A stretch of DNA of 64,000 nucleotides from Lewinella sp. W8 (GTDB lineage Bacteria > Bacteroidota > Bacteroidia > Chitinophagales > Saprospiraceae): contig NZ_SNAQ03000013.1 of assembly GCF_004375085.3 (NCBI RefSeq), forward strand, positions 135,208-199,207, given 5' to 3'. This document shows positions 1 through 8,964 of this stretch, piece by piece. The notes beneath the pieces are model-generated. The model had not been told where the DNA came from. It saw nothing but the letters and a program-made list of their open reading frames with translations, and did no database searches. How positions within the stretch are numbered: position 1 is the stretch's first letter; every line of letters starts with the position of its first letter. The position numbers and the translations under genes are program-made.

Positions 1-327
1 TGGCCCCGGGTAATCCTGTACGCCTATCTGGTGGTTGGTTTTCCGCTGCTGTTTTGGCGGGTATTCCGGTGGACTCAAGACGTCTACGGTTTCGGTCAAA
101 CTAGCAAGGCCATCCTGGTGGCATTTTTTGGCTTCGCCTTTCTGCTGGTGGTCTTATTGTACCAACTGTGGTATCCTCGCCATTCCATGCGGGGGATAGT
201 GGAAGGCGTGTATCCGGAAGAGCCGTTGGTCCTGAAGGATGAAGAAAGTGTTGGAACGCCTGAGAGTCGAATAACTGACGAACCGATGCCCCGACGGATA
301 CCAATGATCGAAAAGCAATTTGCCTGA
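1..327 (+). CDS. membrane protein, 5'-truncated by window edge
   Basis: The reading frame is open from base 1, so the gene starts upstream of the window; a GTG at 31 is only the first possible internal start. What remains is about 108 residues. Two hydrophobic stretches are visible (one up to PLLFWRV, one around FFGFAFLLVVLLYQLW), followed by a polar C-terminal tail rich in Glu, Pro and Arg. It ends 14 bases before the next gene and is followed by three more small membrane proteins on the same strand, so it is probably the first visible member of an operon of DUF3592-like proteins. No catalytic motif is seen and I assign no function. Confidence 0.6.
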   Translation, partial: WPRVILYAYLVVGFPLLFWRVFRWTQDVYGFGQTSKAILVAFFGFAFLLVVLLYQLWYPRHSMRGIVEGVYPEEPLVLKDEESVGTPESRITDEPMPRRIPMIEKQFA

Positions 328-341
328 GCCAATAAAAAAAT

Positions 342-863
342 ATGCTGATATTCTGGTCCATACTGCTGGTGGCCATTTTCGGATGGAGATTCTGGCTGCG
401 CTTCGAGAAGGAGCGCCGGCGTCAGCTGATGATCACCTGGCCAACCCGGAAAATCCACTTCCCGGAAGATGACCCCGACTTTCGTCTCCGGGAAACCCAA
501 AACAAATTGATCCGGTGGAACTACCTACACGACCAGTACACCTTCTTCACCCAGGGAGAGAAGTACGTGGGCAATAAGTTAGTGCCGGAAGAATTTCAGA
601 TGGGCGTCCGTGAGGCCGAAGAAGTGGAGACTAACCTGAGGCTAGCGCTGGAGTCCGGAAAGCTACGGTCCCACTACAACCCCGCCGATCCGCAGGAAAA
701 TTTCCTGGCCATCGGACATACACATCTGGGGTGGGGAAAGCTGCTCGTCTACCTGGTCCTGGGAGTTTTTATGCCTGTTTTGCTGTTTTATTCCTACCTG
801 GCCGTCTCCTCGGATCCCGAGGTCTGGTGGCAGACGGTCACCTTCATAAACCCGGCATCATGA
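342..863 (+). CDS. small membrane protein, DUF3592-like
   Basis: 173 residues with an N-terminal membrane segment (LIFWSILLVAIFGWRFWL) and a second one near residues 130-153 (LLVYLVLGVFMPVLLFYSYL). The soluble part between them contains a YTFFTQGEKYVGNK strand pair and a HYNPADPQENFL segment, which resembles the 'y.V.G..Y.g... vyYdP.nP..s.L' pattern of DUF3592. Its stop codon overlaps the ATG of the next gene (ATGA at 860-863), showing translational coupling. The role of DUF3592 proteins is unknown; some are found in toxin-immunity or envelope contexts, which I cannot support here. Confidence 0.7.
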   Translation: MLIFWSILLVAIFGWRFWLRFEKERRRQLMITWPTRKIHFPEDDPDFRLRETQNKLIRWNYLHDQYTFFTQGEKYVGNKLVPEEFQMGVREAEEVETNLRLALESGKLRSHYNPADPQENFLAIGHTHLGWGKLLVYLVLGVFMPVLLFYSYLAVSSDPEVWWQTVTFINPAS

Positions 864-1366
864 CGAACGAACAGCTGGTTTCTTTCCCGATCAAACTGAT
901 CCAGACGCTAGTCGTCGGGGCCATCCTGGTGGTGGGGGTAAGCGGTCTGTGGAGGGCCTGGCAGGAAGAATTACGGGCCAAACAACTCTATACTTTCGTA
1001 CCCGTGACGGCCGATTCCTTTTCGGTGGAGACCACGCCCTCCGGAGTGTTTTTTGACCTGGAGTACACCTACGTTTTCGCAGGGCAAACCTATACGGGAA
1101 CCAGCTTGAGCCCCTTTCCGGCCGCCAACGATGCGGCCCGGCAGGATGCCGGTTTCCGGGAGTGGATCACCCGCAGTGACACCGTTGACCTGGTGGTGTA
1201 CGTCAATCCCGAAAATCCCGCCGAGGCCAGCGTCCTCCGGGGTTGGGTGGGGACGGAACGACGAAAAAGAATGGCTACGGGGGGCATCATGGTCTCCCTG
1301 TCGCTCATGGCGCTCTACATGATCCTGCGGCCCGTAAAGCGGGTGGCCCAACTCTTCCGGACATGA
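860..1366 (+). CDS. DUF3592 family membrane protein
   Basis: 168 residues. I choose the ATG at 860 because it overlaps the upstream stop as ATGA; the open frame extends further upstream but only through the preceding gene. One N-terminal membrane helix (TLVVGAILVVGVSGLW) and one C-terminal helix (GGIMVSLSLMALYMIL) flank an extracytoplasmic beta-rich domain with LEYTYVFAGQTYTGT and VYVNPENPAEASVL, the best match in this cluster to the DUF3592 signature. Tandem, divergent paralogues on either side suggest duplication. Function is not known. Confidence 0.75.
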   Translation: MTNEQLVSFPIKLIQTLVVGAILVVGVSGLWRAWQEELRAKQLYTFVPVTADSFSVETTPSGVFFDLEYTYVFAGQTYTGTSLSPFPAANDAARQDAGFREWITRSDTVDLVVYVNPENPAEASVLRGWVGTERRKRMATGGIMVSLSLMALYMILRPVKRVAQLFRT

Positions 1367-1469
1367 TGATGCACCACTTCAGATTGTCCCTCCCGTACGG
1401 AGATGCTACCGCCAACCAGTTCTTCTTCACCGTAGCGCATGCCTACCCAACTCCCAATTCCCCCACCCG

Positions 1470-2171
1470 ATGAAGCTCTTCTACTTTTTCATGGGCATGT
1501 ACGGGATTTACGTATTCAGCCGGGTAATCCCCCTGTTTGCACTCCGCATTAAGGCAGAACGCGCCCGACAGATGGTGGTCACCCAGCCCAAAACCTATGC
1601 CCGACTAAGTACCAAGCGTAAACTGGTGAAAAGGCAGGTGAAGAACAAAAAGAACGAGATGGAAACCTACTGGGAACCCACGCTCCAGGAACCCTACACC
1701 TATTTCCAGAAGGGAACGGCCAAACAGGCCATCAGGGTGGCCCCCGGGGAGATGAAGCTCAGTGAAAAGCAGGCCTGGGAACTGGAATCCTTCCTGTACG
1801 AGCATGAGTCCGTGCGGGTCTACGTTGATCCCGACGAACAGGACTCCGTATTTCTTACGCCCGGTCCAAAACTGTTTTCCTGGGGCTACCTCATCAAGAG
1901 CATTGCCCTGCTGTCCGTCCCGCTGATCCTGATCCGGGTCTACTTTGAGCCCGTTTTTGCGATCTGGTCGGTGGGGATTTGTGCGTCCTTCTTCGAAGCA
2001 TGGCTGGGGCAGCGCTACCGCAAGGAATTGCAGGGGTACCTGGTGGCTGCCCCCAAGCCCGAAGCGGAACGGAAGGATAATGAGGAAGAGGATTTTCTGG
2101 AGCTACGTCCGCTGAACGAGGCTTCGGAGGCCACCAAAACTGAGGTGGTTGCCGAAAAGCGCCGCGGGTAA
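1470..2171 (+). CDS. DUF3592-like membrane protein
   Basis: 233 residues, the largest of the four clustered paralogue-like proteins. An N-terminal membrane segment (FYFFMGMYGIYVFSRVIPLFAL) is followed by a basic stretch rich in Lys/Arg, a YTYFQKGTAKQAIRV strand pair, and RVYVDPDEQDSVFLTPG, the same 'P.e....L' element as in its neighbours. Two further hydrophobic segments lie at about residues 133-175, then a charged tail. The gap from the previous gene is 103 bases. No motif suggests an enzyme. Confidence 0.7.
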   Translation: MKLFYFFMGMYGIYVFSRVIPLFALRIKAERARQMVVTQPKTYARLSTKRKLVKRQVKNKKNEMETYWEPTLQEPYTYFQKGTAKQAIRVAPGEMKLSEKQAWELESFLYEHESVRVYVDPDEQDSVFLTPGPKLFSWGYLIKSIALLSVPLILIRVYFEPVFAIWSVGICASFFEAWLGQRYRKELQGYLVAAPKPEAERKDNEEEDFLELRPLNEASEATKTEVVAEKRRG

Positions 2172-2315
2172 GAGAATACTATTTCCTCGCCCCTAATAAT
2201 TATGGACCATGGCCCCGGCGGGCGGGTGCCGTGGGTTTGGGCGAGGAGCCAGGAGATTCGGATTGTGTGGAAGCATGGGTTTATTGACTAGAGAAGCCCT
2301 CCATAAAACCACGCA

Positions 2316-2379
2316 GGGACAAGGCATGCCTTGTCCCTACTCTTTTGCTCATTCGTTGGCCACGATTCCGAAGGAATCG
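2316..2379. repeat. composite palindrome plus trinucleotide-loop hairpin
   Basis: A perfect 22-bp palindrome (arms GGGACAAGGCA and its complement, 2316-2337) is followed after 25 bases by a perfect hairpin CGATTCC-GAA-GGAATCG (2363-2379). The same two-part layout, with compensated base changes, recurs twice in the 42-kb repeat region with 26-base spacing. It lies between convergent genes, so it may also help end transcription, but it has no T-tract. Confidence 0.6.
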
Positions 2380-2405
2380 CGTAGTAATATGTTCTTCTGT
2401 TGTTT

Positions 2406-4427
2406 CTACTTCCGATAGCGCGCGAACCAGGCCAGAATGTTTTCCACCTTGGCGATCAGGTTACTGGGCTTATTGGCGATACCGTGCCCGGATTCCTGGA
2501 TGCGCACCATGCCACTGGGCACTCCCTCAAGCTTAAGGGCCGCGTAATATTGCTCCGTTTCTGACATGGGGGTCCGGTAGTCCTGTTCACCGGTGAGCAA
2601 CAGGGTGGGGGTGGTTACGTTACCGACCAGCGAGATGGGCGAGCGGGCCATGTAGTGTTCCTGATGTTCCCAGGGCTTGCCGGGGAACCAGTACTTGTAA
2701 AAGAAGTTCGGATTGTCGGCGTGGAGGACGAAGCTGTACCAGTTGATGACGGGTTTGGCGACCACGGCGGCGGCGAAGCGGTCCGTTTTACCGATGCTCC
2801 AGGCGGTCAGGACTCCGCCACCGCTGCCACCGGTGATGAAGAGCTGTTCGGGGTCTACGTACCCTTTCGCCACTACGGCGTCTACTCCGGCCATCAGGTC
2901 ATCGTAGTCTTCTCCGGGGTAATTGTGGTGAATCAGGTTGCCGAACTCGGCGCCGTAGCTGGTGCTTCCCCGAGGATTGGTGTAGAGGACCACGTAACCG
3001 GCTGCGGCGTAGAGCTGGATCTCGGCGGAAAACCGGCTGCCGTAATTGGTAAACGGGCCGCCGTGGATTTCGAGCAGAAAGGGATACTTTTTGGTGGGAT
3101 CAAAATTGGGTGGCTTGACCAACCAGCCCTGCACCCTGCGGCCATCGGCTCCTGAATTAAACCAGATTTCCTCTACCTCGCCCAGTTTCTTGTAGCTGAA
3201 GAGGTCTTCATTGACGTTAGTCAGTCGCATGCTTGAGTTTTCCTGGAATCCCACGGCTAGATCGGCGGGGTGTTCGGGCGTGCCGTATGTGAAGGCAAAA
3301 TTGCCCTGCGCCACCGAAAAGGTGCCGCCAGAATAGGGCCGCCCAAGAGAAAGGCCACCGAGATTATCGGCGAGCCTGGTCATTTTGCCGTCGAGGGTGA
3401 TGTGCGCCAGGTAGGTGTTTCCCTCCGAATCGTACTGGAAGTAGAGGCCCTTGCCGCCGTCATCCCAGTGGAGGTTACTTACGTCGCGGTCAAGATCGGA
3501 AGCAAGCTGCCGGGCTTTCTTGCTTTTCCGATCATAGACGTACAGGTTATTTACCTGATATCCCTGCAGGCGGTCGTCAAAGCCGGTGTAGGCGATCATG
3601 TTTCCGTCCGGAGACACGACGGGGCCGTTATCGGGGCCCTGGCGGTCCGTTACGGTAGCAATTTTGCCGGAGGCTACCTCAATCTGGTAGATGGCGGAGT
3701 TGAGGGGATCTTCTTCGTGGTTGGCGTGCCGGTTGGCCGAAAAGACGATGGATTTCCCGTCGGGCGTCCAGCTCAGGTTACCACCGTGGTCGAAGTCACC
3801 GCTGGTCAGCTGCCGGGGGTGTCCGCCATCGGCGGAGAGCAGAAAGATGTGCTGGTGGCCGGGTTTCAGGAATCCGGCGCCGTCGGCCCGGTAGACCATC
3901 TGATCGATGAATTTCGGGGCGTCGGCCCAGGCGGCTCCGGCGGGTTGGCCGGAGCGAGGCGACAGGGGTTTGGTCGTGCCGGGTACGGTCATGGAAAAGG
4001 CCAGCCAGCGGCCGTCGGGTGACCAGCTCAGGTTACCGGGGCTTTGCTGCAGGTTGGTGAGCCGTCGTTCCGTGCCACTGCCGTCCAGCCAGCGAAGGTA
4101 AATCTGGGGACGACCCTCCCGGGTGCTGAGGTAGACCAGACGGTCGCCGGAAGGCGACCACCGGGGAGAATAATCGTTATGGGCACCGCTGGTCAGTGGC
4201 CGTGGGTCACTGCCGTCAAAATTGACGACCCAAAGGTTGCTCAGGTTCCGGTCGGTCATGATGTCCTTGAAGTTACGGACGTAAATCACCCGCTGACCGT
4301 CGGGATCAATCTGGGGGTCAGAAACGTACTCGAGGTCAAATACGTCGATGGGCTCAAAGACGGAGGATTGGGCCATCAGGGTCCCGGAAAAAACCAGGAA
4401 AAGTAGAGTAGATAACAATCGTAGCAT
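2406..4427 (-). CDS. S9 family prolyl oligopeptidase-type peptidase
   Basis: 673 residues with a signal peptide ending in LMAQ. The N-terminal two thirds carry repeated TolB/WD40-like blades (for example SPRWSPSGDRLVYLS, NLSWTPDGKSIVFSA), the beta-propeller that gates substrate entry in this family. The C-terminal alpha/beta hydrolase has the nucleophile in GGSGGG (S535), then D616 (GEQD) and H648 (ESGHG), a full catalytic triad. It probably cleaves short peptides in the periplasm; dipeptidyl-peptidase and acylaminoacyl-peptidase members look alike, so the exact specificity is open. It is divergently arranged with the T9SS cargo gene that follows. Confidence 0.92.
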   Translation of the reverse strand: MLRLLSTLLFLVFSGTLMAQSSVFEPIDVFDLEYVSDPQIDPDGQRVIYVRNFKDIMTDRNLSNLWVVNFDGSDPRPLTSGAHNDYSPRWSPSGDRLVYLSTREGRPQIYLRWLDGSGTERRLTNLQQSPGNLSWSPDGRWLAFSMTVPGTTKPLSPRSGQPAGAAWADAPKFIDQMVYRADGAGFLKPGHQHIFLLSADGGHPRQLTSGDFDHGGNLSWTPDGKSIVFSANRHANHEEDPLNSAIYQIEVASGKIATVTDRQGPDNGPVVSPDGNMIAYTGFDDRLQGYQVNNLYVYDRKSKKARQLASDLDRDVSNLHWDDGGKGLYFQYDSEGNTYLAHITLDGKMTRLADNLGGLSLGRPYSGGTFSVAQGNFAFTYGTPEHPADLAVGFQENSSMRLTNVNEDLFSYKKLGEVEEIWFNSGADGRRVQGWLVKPPNFDPTKKYPFLLEIHGGPFTNYGSRFSAEIQLYAAAGYVVLYTNPRGSTSYGAEFGNLIHHNYPGEDYDDLMAGVDAVVAKGYVDPEQLFITGGSGGGVLTAWSIGKTDRFAAAVVAKPVINWYSFVLHADNPNFFYKYWFPGKPWEHQEHYMARSPISLVGNVTTPTLLLTGEQDYRTPMSETEQYYAALKLEGVPSGMVRIQESGHGIANKPSNLIAKVENILAWFARYRK

Positions 4428-4621
4428 GAGGAGAAGGATGGGGTGAAATGGATGCGTAACTTGCGGGAGTTAAGATAGGGCGGTTTTTTTCTGTAGCGGT
4501 GGGTTGTAGATACTGACTTTATCTTGGGCTCCCCATTTGCCGGAGGTGTCGCGGACTACTTCCAAATTTTTATTAATATAATGTGATCTGGATGATCAAC
4601 AAGTTTTTGAAATTGATACTC

Positions 4622-7303
4622 ATGAAGCGCATTGGTATACTTATCCTTTCCTTTATGTTGATGGGGGGATCCCTCATTTCCGCGGATCTTCCCCCGGGCT
4701 TTGTGGAAGAACAAGTCGTTACCGGACTGGACCCTACGGCCATGGCCATGGCCCCGGACGAAAGGATTTTCCTACTGGAAAAAAGCGGTCGGGTACTCAT
4801 CATCGAAAATGGCGTGCTGCTCCCCGATCCTTTCGTTATGCTGGAAGTTGACAACTTCAACGAGCGCGGCCTGGGAGGGATGGTCTTTCACCCGGATTTT
4901 GAGCAGAACAACTACGTCTACTTTTATTATTCCGTCCCCGGAGAAAACCGGAATCGGGTTACCCGCGTAGTGGCCAACGGTAATTTCGCCGTACCGGGAA
5001 GCGAGGAAGTCATCTTTGACCTTGACCCCATGAACGGAACCATCCACAACGGCGGCTCCATGCACTTCGGGCCAGATGGCAAACTGTACGTATCGGTGGG
5101 AGACGGCGCGGACGCCAACGCCGCGAACAGCCTGAATACTCTGCTGGGGAAAATCCTTCGCCTCAACGACGACGGCAGCATTCCGGAAGACAATCCCTTT
5201 TACAACGATCTGGACGGTGACCACCGCGCCATCTACGCCTACGGTCTGCGCAACTCCTTCTCTACGGCCATGCATCCCGTAACGGGCCAGTATTTTGGTT
5301 GCGACGTGGGCGGGAACCTCTTCGAGGAGGTCAACGAGTTTACCGCGGGCAGCTACTACGGGTGGCCCGACCTGGAGGGCTTTCGCCAAAACCAAAATCT
5401 TCCGGCGAACTACCGCGAGCCCCTGCACGCTTACAATCACGACGTAGGCTGTGCCGTCATCGCCGCAACCTTCTACGCTCCGGAAACGCCGACCTTCCCT
5501 CCGCAGTACCACGATAAGTTTTTCTTCGCCGACTACTGCCAGGGATTCGTGCGGGTCATGGAACCCGCGACGGGGGAAATCCTGGAGACCTTCGCCACCA
5601 ATATTGATCGGCCATTATCCTTTCTGGTCGCCCCCAACGGCGACTTTTACTACCTCGAGCGTTCCGGGATGGGCGGGGGCTCAATGCAGGACAACACGAG
5701 TACGACCAACGGCTCGCTGTGGAGAATTCGCTACACGGGTTCCGGGGCACCCTTCATTTCCGTTCAGCCCGATGACGTATTTCTCCCCGTGGGGGAAACG
5801 GCCAACTTTTCCGTGCAGGCCATCGGGATGGAGACCCTGACCTTCCAGTGGCAACGGGACGGGGTGGATATTCCCGGAGAGAACGGACCGACCCTGACCA
5901 TCCCCAACGTACAGCTCGTGGACGATGGAACGGAATTCCGATGCCTGATCGCCAACGCCGAGGGAAGCATTCGTAGTGAAGCCGCTACCCTGCGGGTGAC
6001 GGCCAACACCCGGCCGCTGGCCAACATTAGCCTGCCGCTGCCCGATGCTACCTACCGGGCGGGGGATACCATCTTCTTTGCCGGATCAGGCAGTGATGCG
6101 GAAGATGGTGCGCTGAGCAATCAGGACCTCCGCTGGTTTATCGATTTCCACCACAATGAACATACCCACCCCGCGCTGGAAAACCTGCGGGGAACCAACG
6201 AAGGCTTCTTCGTGGTGCCCCGCATCGGGGAGGTAAGTGATAACGTATGGTACCGGGTGTATCTGGTCGTAGAGGATTCCGAAGGCCTGGTGCAGTCGAC
6301 GTTTCGGGAAGTCTTTCCCGAAAAGGCGGACTTTACCGTCCGCACCGCTCCCGCTGGGCTACGGGTCAACGTTGACGGACAGGGCATGGACAGCCCCGCC
6401 CGGGTAACCAGCGTAGTGGGCATCCGCCGCACGCTTTCTGCGCCGCTGAATCAGGTCCGGGGTGACACCCTCTACCGTTTTCGCACCTGGCGGGGCGGCG
6501 GCGATAATGGTCGCCTGTATTCCTTTCTAGCCGGAGACCAGGAGGAAATCGTCGCGGAATATGAGGCCCTTCCACTTTTTATCGGCAACGGTACGGGACT
6601 GACGGCCGACTTCTTTACCGGGAATAACGAAACCGATTTTTTACGCGGCCGGCCGGTGGCTACCCGGGTTGATCCCGTGGTTGACTTTATCTGGGAGGGC
6701 GGCGGCCCACTGGAAGCGGTGGGTAACGATAACTTCATGATCCGTTGGCGGGGAGAAATCCTCGCTCCGGTTACGGATGAGTATACCTTTTACGTAACCG
6801 CCGACGATGGCGTCCGCCTCTGGGTGGATGACGTGCAGATCGTCGATCAGTGGGTTCCCCAACCCCGCACGGAAGCCAGTGGAACCATTGCCCTGGAAGG
6901 GGGGCGCAGATATCGGATTCGGCTGGAATACTTTGAGGCCGGTGGCCTGGCTGAGGTACAACTGGAGTACGGTAGCCGGACCATCCCCCGGGTGATCATT
7001 CCGACCAGCCAACTGTTTCCGGACCCCCTCCGGGAGGTAAACGAAGACTTTAGCTATCGCGTCTATCCTTCTCCGGCGGACCGGGAGGTCACCGTTGAGC
7101 TTGGGGTATGGCAGCAACAGACGGTGGACTGGGTGCTGTACGATGCTTCCGGCCGGCGATGTGGTAACGGAACTACCTTCCTGCGGGCAGGGACCACGAA
7201 ACTCACCGTGCCCCTGTGGCAATTGCCGCAGGGCCTGTACTATTTCCGGTTCGAGGGGAGATCGGGAATCGAGGGGAATATTCCCGTCGTCAAGGGAAAT
7301 TAG
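4622..7303 (+). CDS. sugar dehydrogenase-like (GSDH) protein with Ig, PA14 and T9SS sorting domains
   Basis: I start at the ATG at 4622 because it gives a clean signal peptide (MKRIGILILSFMLMGG); a GTG at 4583 and an ATG at 4592 are in frame but add an unlikely extension. Of 893 residues, about 20-370 form a six-bladed GSDH/PQQ-glucose-dehydrogenase-like propeller (GLGGMVFHPDF, GGSMHFGPDGKLYVS, LRNSFSTAMHP). There follow an Ig-like domain (FQWQRDGVDI, near 390-470), a beta-rich linker, a PA14 carbohydrate-binding-like domain (LTADFFTG to IRLEYFEAGGLAEVQLEY, near 655-790) and a type A T9SS sorting domain at the end (VYPSPADREVTVEL). It should be exported by T9SS to the cell surface and may oxidise or bind sugars. 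Confidence 0.88.
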   Translation: MKRIGILILSFMLMGGSLISADLPPGFVEEQVVTGLDPTAMAMAPDERIFLLEKSGRVLIIENGVLLPDPFVMLEVDNFNERGLGGMVFHPDFEQNNYVYFYYSVPGENRNRVTRVVANGNFAVPGSEEVIFDLDPMNGTIHNGGSMHFGPDGKLYVSVGDGADANAANSLNTLLGKILRLNDDGSIPEDNPFYNDLDGDHRAIYAYGLRNSFSTAMHPVTGQYFGCDVGGNLFEEVNEFTAGSYYGWPDLEGFRQNQNLPANYREPLHAYNHDVGCAVIAATFYAPETPTFPPQYHDKFFFADYCQGFVRVMEPATGEILETFATNIDRPLSFLVAPNGDFYYLERSGMGGGSMQDNTSTTNGSLWRIRYTGSGAPFISVQPDDVFLPVGETANFSVQAIGMETLTFQWQRDGVDIPGENGPTLTIPNVQLVDDGTEFRCLIANAEGSIRSEAATLRVTANTRPLANISLPLPDATYRAGDTIFFAGSGSDAEDGALSNQDLRWFIDFHHNEHTHPALENLRGTNEGFFVVPRIGEVSDNVWYRVYLVVEDSEGLVQSTFREVFPEKADFTVRTAPAGLRVNVDGQGMDSPARVTSVVGIRRTLSAPLNQVRGDTLYRFRTWRGGGDNGRLYSFLAGDQEEIVAEYEALPLFIGNGTGLTADFFTGNNETDFLRGRPVATRVDPVVDFIWEGGGPLEAVGNDNFMIRWRGEILAPVTDEYTFYVTADDGVRLWVDDVQIVDQWVPQPRTEASGTIALEGGRRYRIRLEYFEAGGLAEVQLEYGSRTIPRVIIPTSQLFPDPLREVNEDFSYRVYPSPADREVTVELGVWQQQTVDWVLYDASGRRCGNGTTFLRAGTTKLTVPLWQLPQGLYYFRFEGRSGIEGNIPVVKGN

Positions 7304-7345
7304 GCGAGCCTCCTCCGTTCAGCCGATTGCGCAAAACACGTCAAT

Positions 7346-8269
7346 ATGATCAGACAAATTTTTCCCGCCCTCTTGGGCCTATTCATGGTAGTGCTCACGG
7401 TGAGCTGTGGCGGCCGGGAGGGTAAAGAGGGTGTGGTCGATGAAGTAGCCAGCTATCACCAGGTGGAAAAGACTTCCGCCGAAAAATACGAGGCGGCCAG
7501 GAACGCCTTCGAAGCCAATCAGGACGACCCGGAGGCGAACATCTGGTACGGTCGTCGGGCGGCCTACCTGGGAAACTTTGAGGAGGCGATTGATATCTTC
7601 ACTATGGGGATCGAAAAGCATCCGGAAGACGCCCGGTTTTTACGGCACCGGGGGCACCGTTATATTTCTACCCGCCAGTACGATAAAGCCATTGCGGATT
7701 TCGAGCGGGCCGCGGCCCTAATTGCGGGAAAGGAAGACACGGTCGAACCCGATGGGCTACCCAATGACCGGAACATTCCCCTCAGTACCCTGCACGGCAA
7801 TATCTGGTACCACCTCGGATTAGCCCATTACCTTCAGAATGACCTGGAGAAGGCCCTGGCGGCCTTCAGCAACCGGACGGTACTGGAGAAATACGACGAC
7901 AACCTGGTTTCCGGAGGGCACTGGTTGTTCATGATTCTTTCCCGGCTTGGCCGGGAGGCGGAGGCCCAGGCGGCCATCGCCGACGTGGTGCCCGGAATGG
8001 ACATCATTGAAAACGATAGCTACTACAAAATGTGCCTTTTCTACCGAGGTTTACTGGCCGAAGAGGACTTGCAGCCGGCGGGGAAGAGCGCTTCTTCGGA
8101 TGATGTACTGGACTACGGCCTCGGCAATTGGTACCTGTACGCCAAACAGGACACCGCTACGGCCCGGCAGCACTTTGAACATTTGCTCACCAACGGTAAT
8201 AAATATTCTTTCGCTTACCTGGCGGCCGAAACCGACTGGGAGCGACTGTTTGCCAAACCAATCGATTAG
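7346..8269 (+). CDS. TPR-repeat lipoprotein
   Basis: 307 residues beginning with a lipoprotein signal (LTVSC, lipid-attachment Cys near residue 20). The mature part contains tetratricopeptide-like helices (PEANIWYGRRAAYLGNFEEAIDIFTMGIEKHPEDARFLRHRGHRYIS) that normally mediate protein contacts. The gene follows the surface dehydrogenase after 42 bases on the same strand and may be co-transcribed with it. Its end overlaps the end of the convergent gene at 8266 by four bases. No enzymatic motif is present. Confidence 0.85.
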   Translation: MIRQIFPALLGLFMVVLTVSCGGREGKEGVVDEVASYHQVEKTSAEKYEAARNAFEANQDDPEANIWYGRRAAYLGNFEEAIDIFTMGIEKHPEDARFLRHRGHRYISTRQYDKAIADFERAAALIAGKEDTVEPDGLPNDRNIPLSTLHGNIWYHLGLAHYLQNDLEKALAAFSNRTVLEKYDDNLVSGGHWLFMILSRLGREAEAQAAIADVVPGMDIIENDSYYKMCLFYRGLLAEEDLQPAGKSASSDDVLDYGLGNWYLYAKQDTATARQHFEHLLTNGNKYSFAYLAAETDWERLFAKPID

Positions 8270-8823
8270 GGAGGCGTAAGGTCTAGCCACTCGGGCGGAG
8301 TTTCGTGACCAATGCGGTCTACCCGCTCCAGCATGGCCCGGAGCACCGGGGCGTCGTATTCAAACCAGTCCACTTGCCGCCGGATCTTCAGTTGGTCATC
8401 GAAGTAGAGCCAGATGGTAAAGTCCATCCCCCAGTCCGTATCGATTAGGTTGTCGTCGTAGTAGAAAGGGTTTACCCTTCCCCGGGCAACGGCTACGCTG
8501 TCGGAGACCACTAGGGAGGCAACGGAAAGGTGCTTCTGATCCGGGGAGAGCTTCCGGAAGCGGTCTCCTTCTTCATCCCAGCGGTAAAACCGCTTGAACT
8601 TCCAGAGACTGTCCAGCTTAATTTGCAGTAGGACGTCTTCGAATTCAAGGTCCTCCCGGTAAAAGGCACACAGTTTTTCCCAGTCCGTACGTTCGGCGAA
8701 GGTGGCAAAATATTCGCGGGCGGTGGCCTCCACGGCGGCGGCACGCGTGGTGGCGGAAGGCTCGGGCGCAGCTTGGCAACTAAGGAGGAAAGCTAAAAGG
8801 ATGGTAGGAAGTAATCGCTTCAT
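8266..8823 (-). CDS. NTF2-like (SnoaL-type) lipoprotein
   Basis: 185 residues from the ATG at 8823, chosen because it yields a lipobox signal (LAFLLSC); the open frame extends nine codons further upstream without a better start. The mature part looks like a single NTF2-like cone fold: an N-terminal helix (AREYFATFAERTDWEKLCAFY) and later strands (WGMDFTIWLYFDDQLKIRRQVDWFEYDAP). Such domains act as small-molecule binding or isomerase-like folds, but many lipoprotein members have no known reaction. It overlaps the convergent TPR lipoprotein gene by four bases. Confidence 0.75.
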   Translation of the reverse strand: MKRLLPTILLAFLLSCQAAPEPSATTRAAAVEATAREYFATFAERTDWEKLCAFYREDLEFEDVLLQIKLDSLWKFKRFYRWDEEGDRFRKLSPDQKHLSVASLVVSDSVAVARGRVNPFYYDDNLIDTDWGMDFTIWLYFDDQLKIRRQVDWFEYDAPVLRAMLERVDRIGHETPPEWLDLTPP

Positions 8824-8964
8824 AAAAGAAGTATCGGTGGCGACGATCATAAAGATAACGCCCCTTAACGGAGGGCATAACTTATTTGGTCCAACCAGGC
8901 AATGATCCGTTAAGAAGCACTAAAGTGGCGAGTTGGTGGTTTGTTATTCAACAATCCTGACCCA

